In this document: one piece after another, positions 11,461-26,400 of the stretch
How positions within the stretch are numbered: the stretch's first letter is position 1
Layout: every line of letters starts with the position of its first letter
Assembly (NCBI GenBank): GCA_000499405.2
Contig: HG738138.1
Location: 4,824,368 to 4,888,367, forward strand
Length of the DNA: 64,000 bases
Reading direction: 5' to 3'
From: Onchocerca volvulus
Taxonomy: Eukaryota; Nematoda; Chromadorea; Rhabditida; Onchocercidae
Position numbers and translations under genes: made by a program
The notes under the pieces: model-generated
What the model was told of the DNA's origin: nothing
The model's input: the letters and a program-made list of their open reading frames with translations, nothing else
Database searches by the model: none

Positions 11461-14400
11461 ATAGTCATATAAAGTAATATGTATTCTTTCAACTGGACAA
11501 CGAGAACTTTTTCATACTTACCTTGAAGTTTTTTTTGCCACTTCATCTCTTCGAAAAGTTTAGGCCACTGACCGAAAAATTCTGTTACCTAGAAAATTAT
11601 ACAGGCATTTCTGAATACAACCACTCAATATAGTTCAATTCGGTATTTATTATGTAACATGTATTTACCAATTACAGCACTAACTTGAAATACACTGGAG
11701 GCAAAAAAACGAATAAAATAAAATAATTCATAAACAGTATAAAAAAAAAACCTTGGATCCTTGAGCATCCTGTTCGGTTTCTAGCAAGATGTTCAATTTC
11801 GATTCTGGTGTAAGATATTCACAAATAGCATGGATTGGGAATATTACTCGTTCCATTTTACGATCACTGCGAACTATCTAAGACATCTCTCATTTTTAAA
11901 CTTTTAAATATGAAAATAAAACCATAACATTAGTTTTAATTATTCAGCGATACCAAGTATACTATAAGATAATGGATTTCACACTTCTATCATCCAATCA
12001 TGAAACTTTAAAAAATCACTAAATTTTTTTTCCTGTAACGATTATAGCAGTTTCGAAATGTTATTGCAATTTGACTGCACTACCGTCACCATATGCGTAA
12101 ATTCTAATTTTACTCAAGTCTTCCATTTTGACCATCTAACATTCATTTATACGATCTAATCCGCAGTGATTATGTATTTCACATTGTTGACTAAAACAAT
12201 CAACATTTCGAAAATCGTAGAATCGTGAAAAATATGTCATTTGTTTTTCTAACTCGAACTGAATTACCAACTTCAAACCTCAATTTGTGCTGTATATTGT
12301 TTGTAGTACCGCAAAGCTTTCGAAGTCAACTCATCCTTATTATTTTCTGGATTCAATGCTTCCCGAAGTGTTTCATTGTATCGCGAAAGTTGTGTAGCAA
12401 GAATGAAGATATTGTGTCCTACCTGATAAATTAAAATTTAAAAAAAAAAAAGTGAGGAAACATCGGTAGTGAATTACCGAAAAAATATCAATAAAAAAGA
12501 AAAAATGGAACCTTTACGAAGCAAAAAGAAAAGATAAGGGAAGCGTAAATAACAAAAACACCTCCTGCGGGTTGACTAGAGTTATATTGGTAGATGGATA
12601 CGAAGTAATGAAACCATCCTGAATAGCAATATCTGGTCTACTTATTCTAGGTTTCATTTTTATCAATGAACAACCTGTCTGAAAATTTTAAAAATCATTT
12701 AATACATTTATCATTAGTTACTTCACTAATTAATTTCCCAACAACCTTAAGATTAAGATTAGCGGGTGAAATGCGGATGAAATACTAGAAAATTTTTGTC
12801 TTTTAAAATACCGATTCGAAGGGCTAATTGTTTCGTACAGATTTAATGCACATTTTTTTTCCCTTTCCGACATCTATGCACGAAAAAGATGATTGAAATA
12901 GAACAGTCTGATAGAGTTATATTTTTAATGTAAAGGCAGGTTTAACGTAAAGGCATGTGAGTTTCAGTAAAGAATTAGAAATGTATTAAATTCAGATGTA
13001 AAGCGAACTTAACGATTTTTTAGCTAAAAAAAGAGAAGCTGCAACGAACTTCATAATTCTTCGTTATTTTTGACGTTGTAAACTCATTCAATTCGGACAT
13101 TCCATATGCCACTTTGATTGCTTGGACCTTAAAATTTAAAGTTTTTAAGTAGTGGAGTTAAATTCTATTCAATTTATTTCGAGACAGTTACAGAAAAAGC
13201 TAAAGGATAAAAAAATCTGAAGCAATAAGACCAGACTTCTGAAATCCTGAAATACTAAAAAGCAAAATGAGAAATACGAAGGAGCTCATACAAAGAGGAT
13301 TTTTTGCCACAAATTTTGGACTTCAGCTCATTATCTACATTTCATCTTTTATTTAACGAAAATTATCTGGACAGAAAACAATTATTATAATGTTTTGAGA
13401 ATTTAAATACATTCTGCAAATACATCTATATTTTTTATCACTACAATTTTTTCATAACGTTCCTTCTATGGCATTAACTTTAATTCATTTGCTTCAATTT
13501 TTAATGAATTTAAATTTTCATTGAAAAAAATTATAGTTAAAACAGCCATGTTTTTTTGATTAGCAATGTAAAAAAAAAAAAAGAAAAGAAAAGAAAAAGA
13601 AAAAAGACATAAGCATACCAATTGTTTCGCCCCAGTATCCATATGATCCATGTTCATGAGTATGCGTTCTGCATTATCGGCGTCCCGACGTGATTCCATG
13701 ACAGCCAATAACAGTTTTGATGCCGCGCTCTAAAACAAATTAATTGAAATCTCGAAAACAATCTCTTTAAAAAATCCAAACAATTATTGCAATTTCATAT
13801 AATTCAGCTGCCAGTTTTTCTCTCACTTTTTTTTTAAGTTAATTCGTTTTGAAAGAGAAATATAGTGCTTATAAAAGAACGAAAAAAAAAAAAATTACAA
13901 GGAAAATTGCAGTTACTCGCCTTTATTTCCAATGCCAAATCCATGTGCGTTAAACAAAGTGGTTTGATTTCATTCAACACCAAAGATATTATCATATTAA
14001 GTCCAGACTCATGACTGCCAACTGTATTCTGAAAAATACTGTACTCTTCACTTCTGGTCTGTTCTATTCTGATTGGAAGAAAAAAAGAATAATAGGGCTT
14101 ACAACATTTTTTTAGAATAATAGGAAGCCTTACAAAAGGAAGTCAGTAGTGAAAACCCAATAATGATAGTGATGTTAGTTTCTTCTTGATATATTGAATT
14201 TCAGAATAACGAATAAAGATTAGAAAGTCGTTACCTGATTTTCATTACAAGGACCCTGACAAAATTCCGTCAGCGTGACCAAGGTTTGAGTAATCAGCGA
14301 AGAATTGTGTTCGCCTATTTCACCAAATACACCCAGGCATCCTACAGATTTTCAAGTTTTATGCAGAATCTAAATTGTTCGCGTCGCAGATAAAGAGGGA

Positions 14401-17400
14401 GAAATTTTAATCAAAAAGTCTGCAAAGTATATAAGACAAAGACCTTTGGTGCTACCGCAAATAACATCAAGAAACATAAGCGTTTCGTCAACCAAATTAT
14501 GATTCTGGCGACTGCCTTGATATCGTAGAAAGTTCTAAAACAATCAAAAATTATTGTTAAAGAATTTTCTGCAAAATCAATTATTGATCACTAACCTGCA
14601 GCATCAAATTGTGATTTTCACATAACAGTTGCAGAAAACGCAGAATTGGTTCGATAAGAGCAACTTCTTGAGAAAGGAGAGTCTTTCTGGAAAGTGTATG
14701 ACAAAAATTTTTGGAAATTAGAAAACCGCTAGAGTTTTAATAACACTTCCAGTAAGTTGTGACCACTGGCCGAGCACGTCATGCTTGGATTGAAAATTCT
14801 GACTTGCAAACTGGTATCTCTACAAGTTTACAGGAAGTGAAATCCATTAGAAAAGCTGCTGCAGATTATTTGCTATTTACAATAAACTCGTTTTCTTTGC
14901 TGAAGCTGCACCTAAATTGTTTGCTAGCTTGTTGCAAAAACGTATAAATAACTTTTAAAATGAACCCACTTATCATCCCAAAAATTTAAGTTAACATCAG
15001 GATCAAACAGTCCAGGAAAATAACCATCCGGAACAGCTGATAAAGACACAGTTAAGTCGATCGAGTTAATATCAACTGACTTCAGTTCTTTCAGAGTGTA
15101 GGTTGAATCTTCCGGTGATGGAGAATTCATCACAGACGCTATTAATGAATTGACACTGAGATTTACGCAATGGAATAAATCGATTTATACTATAGATAAA
15201 AATAAAAGCTTAAAAAACCCCATAATCTAGGAAAACTATGAGAACGAATGATAGGGAATTATGTCTTTCGAATTGTATTATATAACTTCTATATTTTTTA
15301 TCACTGCTGCAATAGCATGATTTCTTGGTTTTTTTGAATCATATAAAAGTTAGATATAGAATTTCCGAAATGCTCGTTACATTTTGCAAGAAAACTTACA
15401 ACGTCCACTGACTGAATTAGACACCGCTGAAAGAGTATAGATGTAATATTTTCAAATAATACAGAAATATGGAAAAAAAAAATCTAATCTTTATTGGAAT
15501 TTATCAGAATTTATTCTTGGATGTATGAGATGGGATCATTCTTACTAACAAAATATTTTTTTTTTTTCCAATATTTTTTTCAAAATTATTTTGTGACATA
15601 GGTCATGAAAATCCACAGTGACATATTTTCAACAACATACAATGTCGTTGACGCGAATCGTTGCAAGCCATCATATCACTTTTCAGCCTGTTTTGCGCAA
15701 CTTGTAATTTTGTTTTGAGAGCATTAAAAAATGGCTCCGACGTATTCTGCTCTTTTAATCGATTATAAAATGACATCTGCACCTAAAACTTCATCATTTC
15801 CAGATATAACATATTTCTTAGAAAAAACTTGCGAAATCTAGAAATAATTTAATATTCACATTAGACAGGAAAATTATAAATAGGAAGATATTCGGAAAAT
15901 AGACCTCATAATTTCCTTCATGAAGAAGTGCTTTTGAAAGCTGAATTGTCATTAAAAAAACTTCATGACTCGGTTCTCTCATGATCAAATCAATTATTAA
16001 ATCTGAAAATATCCTTGTTTAAATATAAAGAAGAAGATTACAACAAATAAGGCTGCATAATTATTTGTGCATAGAAAATAAATAAATTCAAATTTCCTGC
16101 ATTTCAGTGCATTTTCATAAGCGGTTGTAATCTCCAATTACAATAATTTCGGAAATATGCATTCCTGAATTATTACACTATTATTTATCTCTGATAAATG
16201 ATTTCTTTTTCATGTCCAGTAGTATTCTCACAATTTCTTTGAATCATACTTGTGGCAGCTCTTAACAATATTATGAAACAGCAATAATTAGAAATAAAAG
16301 TCACAAAAGCAAACAAAATGAAAAAAGTTGGATGAATAACAACCGATCACGACACTATAAATTGTTAAAATAAAAAAAAAAAAAAAAAATTGCACGAAAC
16401 TTAAAGTAAAAATAACGTCGGTGCATCAAAATCATTTTTGTGCATTTTGTTTGCACTTACCCCTCGCCATCTATTTCTGGTACCATCTTTATCTAGGGCA
16501 GATCAATGCTGGAAACAATAAATAATCGCTACGTCAATTTACAAAGAAACAGGATTTTCAGATGCTTACAAATCAGACAGCCGCAACGCTCGTGCGTCGA
16601 AAAGTCGCATCAGAGGTCCAACATATTACCGTTAGATATTTTGCGAGTTTGCCAACTCCATAATAATTAGCTTACTCATATTTTTTAAAAAATACTTACC
16701 ACTAGCACCAGCACTGTTTAGTTTGCATTGTACGTCATATAATGATAGTTCTTTTATTGGTTTTAATTCATGTCCAAATTCGCACTCTGAAAATGTAAAC
16801 CGAAAATATGAATGCATACATAAACTGTATGCTAAATATATCAAATAACAAATCAGTACTTGAAATTTATTTAATTAAATTATGAGTTTAATTACACGTT
16901 GTCAATGCAAAACAATCCACAATCCGTTCTTATTAAAAAAAAGCGTAACCATAAATAAAATACTTTACGTACGAAGTATTTTTGGAATACCATTTCCTTC
17001 TAGTTTTGTAGTTTGTTCGTTCGTTTTCACGCTAAATACGGCATCATCACCAAAATATCTCTTTAGCAAACGAATTCGCACTTCCTCTGCCTAAAATTCC
17101 ACGCATTCAACGCTTGGAACAAATTATACTCATCAGCAAAACACCAAAATACAAGCAATGATACAATATTATAGCAGAACTTTTTTCCATTTAAATTAAA
17201 AAAATAAAAAGCCGGAAAGCTTTTTGCATGCATAAAAACGCCAATACGTTTGGATTTAAAATTTAATAAAAAGAAAAAATTTCTAGCGATATCACATAAA
17301 ATCCTGATCAGGAAAACTCATTATACTGTTTATTTCCACAGGCCAAAAGCTTAACTCATTAATAACCCCTTTTCTACATAAAACTCTTCCTGAGTATAGA

Positions 17401-20400
17401 TTTTTTGGACATTTTAACAAATCCTATATTAATACCAGCCTCTCAAATTCAGAATAAAATTCGAATCCAAAATACTTATAGGCATGCAAATGCAAAATGA
17501 ACATTTTGTATAAATTAAATGAAACAAAAAATAAAAAAAACGAACAAGACTTTTTGCATCAATATAAAACTGATTACATGCAAATAACATATCATCGATT
17601 TCCAGCCATGCAATTAAAACTATCCAATAAAGAAAAGCCTGCTAAAATCAGTATTTTTCGGTGCGTAACCATGAAGATTTTAATAATTCCCACTCTGGAA
17701 ATTGATCTGAACATTTAAGAAGTTAGTATTCAGTTTTTTCGTTTTGCAAACAAATTATAATGTGCAGCATGATCTATCGATTTCTTGCATATATCCTCCA
17801 AACAATAAAGATGGACAAAGCTGAACGTTGTTAGCTTAACGACGAAAGTCTGCTATCAAGCAGATACATATCCATTTCATTCTATGGTAGTTCCAGTTAC
17901 TGCTTCAAATGAAAACGTAACACGGTGAAAAGAATAAGTTTTTTTAAATTACATTTAAATTACATCACTTGTCATCAGATAATCATTATGCGGTAAAGCA
18001 AAAGTGAAGTGCAGTCCAATGCATCAGCTATCAGGTAATAAATATTTTAACTTAATTAATTGCACATACTTTAATGTTGTTTGATGACAATATAATTTAC
18101 GTCATGCAATTGAAATGCTGGCATTGCTGAATAGCAATTGCTAAGCAATGAAAATGAAAGTTAAGAGAACCAGACAATAATATATTCGGCATATCTGTAC
18201 TATCCATTTAACAATATGTTCGTATGCTTACGTACGTCACAGAACTGTAACTCATTATCAGGAATGGAGATTATACCTGATTAATAAAGTTGCATTTAGC
18301 GTTAGAAGCCATTCGACAAAGTGTCTGCAATACTCGCACACATAAAGTTTTCTGCTCATGTTGTAAAAGCGATTTACAGTGCTGTATCAATCTAGAAAAT
18401 TTGATTCCAATGAATTAGTTTCATAGGTCAGTAGAAATCCAAAATGTGTGACATATAATTGAGGGAACAATGACAAAAACTAGAAGTGGATAGACGGAGA
18501 AAGATCTAGTATATTTAGTACATTTGATCTGCTTTTTTTTTATTCACTGCGCTTCTTGCTTGAGTGCAGCTCAATAAGACTAAGAGTATAGCACATCCAA
18601 GTTCATAAGTTGCTCATAATTCTGTTTTAATTTTGTCCATTCAAACAGAGATATGTGATAGGATTACAAGAAAAACAGCAGTTCATGTTGCACAACTAAT
18701 TCCAGATGTTATTGTACACACAAATGAAAATGATCGAAAATCTGATATTACTTCGCAATGACTCCGCCGTTTTCGCATTCCTGATACAAATCCGAACCAG
18801 GAGTAAATAATCTTTCGGGAGCATGAAACACATCCACAAGTACCGATGTTTCGGCTGCTTGCAATGGCAGTGCGAACATCTTGAATTCGGCAACCATCGC
18901 CTATAAGTATAGAATTTAAAAACGGACAATGACGCTCTTTCCTTTCGATTTTTCAATTTCAAGAACAGTATTACTGATGTAGGAAGATACCGTGATCAAA
19001 ACGATCCAAAAGCATCAATATCTTACCTAATATGCAAAACATGATCTAAATAAAACAGCAGGTACATGGAGGTCATTTGCGAAATAGTGTTCGGAAGTAA
19101 TGTCAACTAAACTTCTAAACAGCCTAGCCAATGGATCGACTTGATGGATGGTTTTACAAGCAGAATCATGAGTTTCTTCTGGTTATATCTGATGTATAGA
19201 AAATAACGAGGCAAGCAAACCTCATAGCATGAAACAACATCGCTAAAACTTTCGGCAATTTGTACATAATCTGGTACGTTTAAACGAGTTTTTGTCCGCT
19301 TATTCGCTTGACTGATAAAACGAACTGAATTGAAAGCAGACTGCCAATGCTGTTTAGCAGTTGTTTCAGCAGATGCTGATGGCATACAACCATTAACTGG
19401 TAACATGACTGCATTTTCTTCTGCTGAAACTGAACTGCTGAGTTACCAGGATAGCTGAAGCAATTAATTTCCGGATGCACCTAAGAATCCATCATAATTT
19501 TGAAATTTTGGAGATAAAAACTATTAGATGTATAAATCTACAACAACTATAAACAGAACGATATTAGTTTCGATAAATGTGGAAACAGAGACAAATGCAA
19601 AAGATAAAATTTGTGTTAAATGTAAGAATTGTCAACAATAAGAATAAACTGACCACATCTGCTAAGCCGTCGAATACATTCAGCAACACGATAGTAATTT
19701 TTTGTAAAGTTTTTCCTCGTTAATTCTTCTTGCAACTGATTAAGGCTTTGAATCATTTTGGAGAAGGATTGACGGTGCTCCTAAAATTAGAAAAAAAATA
19801 AAAAGATTCAAGTTAAAATACAATTCTAGAAAATATCACGCGAAATGATGAAAATGTGATTTCATAACACTATTTTGTTTAAATTACAGTTTTTGATTGA
19901 GGATTATTTACTCATCAACTGAAAGTAAATTGCTCCCACGAAAACACATTAAACGAAATTGATTAGGGATGAAATCGTCAATAATTAATTCGAAAGTTCC
20001 AAATAAGGAAAAAAAATTTACCGGAATTTCCATTATCAGCTTATGAGTTGAAGATCTTTCAAATAATTTAATCAGGACTTCGGTAACCGTGTGACAAATG
20101 TATTTCTCAAGTGCTGAATTAGGCAAAAAGGTAGATTTTTCCGTCTTCAACTAAAAATACAATTACTTATATAAAATCTTAGAAATGAAAGTCGAGATTG
20201 GCTGTAAGGCTAAGCCTATAAGTGAGCATCCCTTAAATACTTGATGATTCCCAAATTTTCTTCCATATTAAACACAAATATTTTCGGATAAGAGGTACTA
20301 ACAAGATGTTGTCACGACCTTCGGAACTTGATTTTGGATTTTATTGGCACAAATATCTAAATTCCATATAATGTTATAATGTATTGAGAAAGCTTCACAT

Positions 20401-23400
20401 TTCCTGATCAATGATAACATTATGGACTTGAATCTTGGAATGTTATTTCGAAACAAAAAATGAAAAGATACAAAAAACCTCCAATAAAGTGCCGAGATAC
20501 ACCTGTATATCACGAAGAATATTTTTCAGAATTTTTTCAATAAAGTCAATGTTATCAATATCCTTCATTTCCGCATCTGCATCTATGTAGCAATGCAACA
20601 TAAATTGTAGATATACTTCTTTCACCTATAACAATACCCATTGCAACAATAGTTAAACATATTTGTCAATGAATCATTCATTTTTGAACTCATACATAAA
20701 TAGACCAGATTTTTCCATATCTTGGGGATTAAAAAATAGAGCTTCTTTCTTTGAAATATTAAATTTGTCAGACCAAATTTGATGAACTGAAAATTGCCTT
20801 ATTTATAATAACATAAAAGATAATGATTTCACCATCCTAATGCTGTACTTGAAATGTTGTGGCTGAATAATTTCGTGAATTAAATTTTCATATGATCTTG
20901 GCTAATGCCTATTTCCTTGTATGCTTGATGGGTCTGCGCTCTTTTCGATATGCCTCTGAGCCGCAATTATACCTACTATCTAGCATATTCAGTGAACGCT
21001 CAACAAATCCGATACTCTTCCTATTTTTCAATGTAATCTTCCCAGTACCAATAATCGAACTTCGGCCCATAGTCATAACAAGTAAACCTAGAAATATTCT
21101 CAATGTCATTGATATTCAATAGCAACTCAACAGAGGTATGCTTAGGCCATCCTAGCGCTTATTCATGCCTTAAGCTTCGATTCCGACTTGTCCATGACGG
21201 AAAACCGAATTGACGAATTCCTTCTTCCGGTATGCCTTTCAACTATCAATTGTGAGCTGGTAGTAAAGTTGATAGGAAGAGCCAGTAAAAAAATCCCGGA
21301 TTGTAAAAAAAAATTGACTTAATAACAAGTGAGAAGAAACCTGTATCAAACAGTAAGGTGACGTTAAAACGCGAACTATATGGTCCATGGAGAGCTGGGA
21401 AGCACACTTCAATTCTGTTGTGTTGTTTCTTCCACGAGTACATAGAGCGAGAAGTCTGAAATTTCTATATTAAAAGATCAAGTATATGCATAACAGCAAA
21501 ATGCTTTGCAAATATTCGTACTTTCTCATGTGACAGCTAATGACAACAATAAAGTGCCCATTTGGATCTGGTTCAAAGCGACTCATTCATCAAGAAATAA
21601 CGACGTTCTTCTTTTTTCTTACTCCAGCATCGTAGCAAAGTTATAAGTTATATGAAACTATACACGTACCGTACCAGGTCGATGTGATATCGCAATGGAT
21701 GATCAGCATTTAGCTCCTCGGGGCCTGTGTTCTGCATCAGCTGCTTCAACTGCTCGAAACTTGCACTGTCTGCATAAAATACTCGAACATCATCGGAAGA
21801 TGAACAGATCTGAAATGAAATATTTTTCGACGTCAATTCTACGATATCAAGCTTCGATATTATGGTTAACGCCATATATACAACTTGTAATGAGGATAAA
21901 AATTTGATCTACGGGAAAATAAAAAGAAAAAGGGGAATGATCTATTAGCAGTACTGTCATGTTAATTTACATTAAATTACAGTATGACGCATGTCACATA
22001 GCTAAGCGATGTTTACCTATCTTTAATTAACAACACAAAAGAGAATTTCTGAAAATTACCTCTTCAGCTACTTTTTCTTGTGCTGACTTAATTTCTTTCT
22101 CTTGTACCATAACAACAGTTTGTAAGAATTCAATGTATACGGCACTGCGAGCTTTATGTTCAATCATATTTATAATGTGAGCAATAAGTTCTTCGGATAC
22201 ATTTTCACATAGTATACGATTATTCTTGAAAATCGCTGTCAGTGTTGCAACTTCCTCTACCTGAAAATCGTGCGTTTCATGAAACCTTCATTGTTTGATG
22301 AGACTAATATAATTTGAAATGCTAAATAATTCCCAATTTACATTTTAATACACCATGAAGTAGGCTTCAAAGCTACTGTGATAAAATGCCAAGACTAGAC
22401 ATGGCATTTCCAGGTTATTTTTTTTTATTTTTTAGTAAAAGAAGCATGGGTATCAAAATCGCACCTTTTATAACATCAGAAGATTTTCCAAAATTAAGAG
22501 AAGAAACAAAAGAATCAACAACTTACAGTACAGACTATGTCCATAAATGTTTTGAACGAGATTTTTGGAATTCTGTCGCTAAAGCTATATAAGTCAGTCA
22601 GACAATGTCTCTCATATATTTCTCTATTACTAATTTTTTTTTCCATAGCCAAAATTATACCAATCATCAAAACAACTTTCACCAAAAATAGTGGGACTCA
22701 TGTATATCAATAAATCAAGAGGATCCGAAATCAGGACGTTGAATCTTACTGTATTCACGCTCAAACATCCTTCTTTCGCATTCTGTTCGATAGAAATATG
22801 TTTGTACAAGCGAAACTGATTCTCAACATTATTGCGGCAAAAACTTCGCAAGAATTCATGACTCAGTGTGATAAGTCTTGGCATTTCAACATCATTCTTC
22901 TATAATCACAATAGTATTAAATTTTACAAATGCTAATAAACTACTTCAATGCTTTTTTCCTCGCTCTTCTAGACTGTTTTTAATATTTAGTTCAATTGAT
23001 TTATTTTTTTTTTGTTTAAACTAACCTTATCGTATGGAACAGATAGAAATTTGAGAACATATTTATGCACACGCATATTCCGCAATAGCTGCTGATTCAT
23101 CTTATCCGGCTTCTCATTTTTATAACAGAGTTGTTTCACACGATACAGAATCTAAATTTCTATGCATTGCTTTTTTTTTTTTTTTTCTTTCAAAGTGTAC
23201 TGCTTGAGACTCTAAAGACGAGATGTATGGAAAATTGATCAGATACATCAGAAAAAGATTAAATCACTTCAACAATGTTGACAATTTTTCAATATAGCCA
23301 GTCAACAATACATCTCTTCTTTTTTGTCAAATTCTTAATCCCAAAATTTCCATCATTTAACATATTACACGTAACATACCTGCCTTAAAAGAGGATAACT

Positions 23401-26400
23401 TATAAATGGTGCACGATCAGACAGCTCATATAAAGCCGAAGATGCTTCTGCTCGATCATCACCAAGAAGCAGCTAAAAATAGTGACCCAAGGTTCTTTTT
23501 AAGTTGTACATCTTCTTAATCAAAACTGTGTTCACTTCACTAAACAGAGATGATACACTCATTTTTTAAACTCCTTTTTCGATTTATAATAAATGTCTTG
23601 TAAATCCTTATAGCAGTGCCCTTTAAAGAAAAGTGAAATAAATTTCAATTCAGCTCTTACGGTAATGAAGCTTGCCATTTTCTTTCTTTGAAGAAAATAT
23701 AAATAAAAACAATAATGTTTTAAAAGTGAAAAAAAAGCTGAAACTGAATTACTGCATTTCATGAACCGATAAAATCTCAACAATAATGTATGAAAATTCA
23801 AAAATCCTGATATAGATTTCTTATTTTCTTTCGTCAGCGTCTTTTGTAAACTATGTCTACCTCTTCTCTCCAAAATCCCAGCACAGCGTTTCCATATTGA
23901 TACGACCATATTAAACGCTAAACTTATGTAAGAATTTTAAGGCAAATTTATCAAATCATTCATCAAAATCTTTTGTTAATTCACACTGAATTATCAGTGA
24001 GTGCTTTCTCATCATTTATTAAAAAAAAAAAAGAAAGAAAAAAATTGGAAAGGAATATTTTCTGAAATATTTTCATAAGTTTCTTAAAACTTTCGAATTA
24101 TAGGAGTTGACTTCAGTTTACCTCGCATAACAACTTAATGCATTCATCTCTAGATGAAAAATAATGTTGCTCAATCGTCTCCACCAATGAGCGAAAGCTT
24201 TCATCGTTGTGGAAAGCACAAGAAGCATTTAAACCATAATCTTTCAACTGTTGACTGGTGGTTTGCCTGCAAATTCTAACAAAACATTTTATCTTTTTAG
24301 CTATAGGATAAATTATTCAATTTTTTCTCTTTTTTTTCTTTGGATTTTTCGAATCATTTAAGCAAAATGAAAGCAAACGAACACTGCAAGAGATGGCTTT
24401 GACGAATCATCAGGACTTGAGGTATGTTCGTCGAAACTTGGACTACTGCTACTTCCAGATCGTGTTTTATCAGATTGTACCCAGAGCTCGCTTTTTTCTG
24501 TAAGTATTTTCAAAATGAACAAGTCGCGATCAATCTGTTGATAATTTTCCACATCATCGTTTGAGACCAGTAACTGGACCTGCAAAAATTATACTAATTT
24601 ATGACACATATTAGCGTATTGAGTTAGTATTAGTTCGAGATGTTCATGTGCTCTCAAATTTGGGAATGTAGGACAGGATCTTTTTATGTGCTAATTTTTT
24701 CTTAAAGATCTGCTGATTTTGAACTAGTTTTTTTTGTAGTTCTGCCTTCCAGCGGAATTAAATAACTACGAAACCATGCCCTGTATAAAGCTATGATTTT
24801 ACGGTTATTTCATTTTGCTTAGTATTCCAACTGTTGTTATAAAAAATTGTGAAGCCATGATAAGTATGGCAGAGTACAATGAAATGTACAATTCCTGACA
24901 TGTATATTCAGTATTGCAAGTTTAGCATTTAAAGGCTTATCTTCCTTTACTTAGCGAAGGTCACCATCAGCACTGAATAGAAGGAACCAATAATATATTA
25001 CACTTTTTTTGAACTTTCTCAAAAAATCAGAAACAGTGTCCTGCAACTTTTCTAAGAACAGCGGCTGCGTAATAAAAAGATAAATAAAAAAGATTATTTT
25101 GCTCCAACAAGTTTTCATCATAACACGAACCATTTGAAATTATTATTATTCAACAAAATAAAGATAAAAATGCTATCAAGATAAAAGTAAGTAGAAGTCA
25201 AAAATAAATCTGTTAAATATTTAATGCTATTTTCCCATCTATAAAATTAGAGTGCAGTCAAAACTAGGACAGGTAATATCTTACTTGAAGAAACAAACTA
25301 CCTGCTTGAGATCTTCCACAAATTCTTGATACTGTGTAAAATGGCGAAATAATACAGTAAGAGCTGTACTAGTTAACTTCGAAAAGTCAGTTATTGTCAT
25401 TTGCAGAAGTATTCGTAGAACAAGTTGACCATTCTTACCATCAAAATCAAGCTTCTCTTCACCAACTTGAAATACTTCTTTATGTAATTGTGATGCTTCG
25501 TGCTCTGACAAATCTGAAATTTTAGTTATAAATATATTCAGCTATAGTAAAAGTTTTTTCTGAATAAAAAAAAAAAAAAAAAAGAAAGAAAAATTAGTAC
25601 TACATCACCAATTTTATAAAATAAAAAAAAAGTTTTCTCTCTTCGTAGAATTTCTTTTTTCAAAAGAGATAAAGCTATATATCATTATCAAAATTTCGTA
25701 GACGTGAGTGCTGCATGTTTTCTCACATTATAGAATTAAAACGCGTTAAATACAATTACTTTACATTTCTCTTTATCTTAAATTACAAATTTCACAAATC
25801 CGTACAGTCTGTAAAATTAACTTTTTTTTTTAAAGATCATTGCAAGTATGTAATGAAAACCATAATAAAATATGAAAATGAATTACCTGCTCTGGAAAGA
25901 AGCTCTCCGAATTCATCACACGGAAAACGTTGTTTAAACCAAGATAGCGCAACTGTTATACGATAATCCCGACGTACATCCATGATGAACTGAAAGTGCA
26001 TAAATGTTCCAACTGTACAATTATATCACTCATTTCTGGAAGATAGCATTAATTTACGGAATGTTGAGGACTTACATTTAAAATTTCGACAATTATAAGT
26101 TTCGTTTGCAAAATCATTTGCTTGCTTTCTTTAGCAAGAAGAGAATTTTCGGTACAAGTCTCTGCTTCCATGTGCGAAAGATATTGTTTCGCTCCTTTTT
26201 GCAAGGCATTCACACCAATCACTGAATATGTCACTTGACGAAATAAAGCCGTCTTGTCAAATGACATTTTCGCTGGAATAATAAGCGATATAGGAATTTG
26301 GTGTTTGAATTTTCTTCAAAAATTTCACGTACATGGACGTGACATGAAATGTTGCAGTGAAGCTACAACAGTCATGAATATTTCGATGGCAATTTCATTT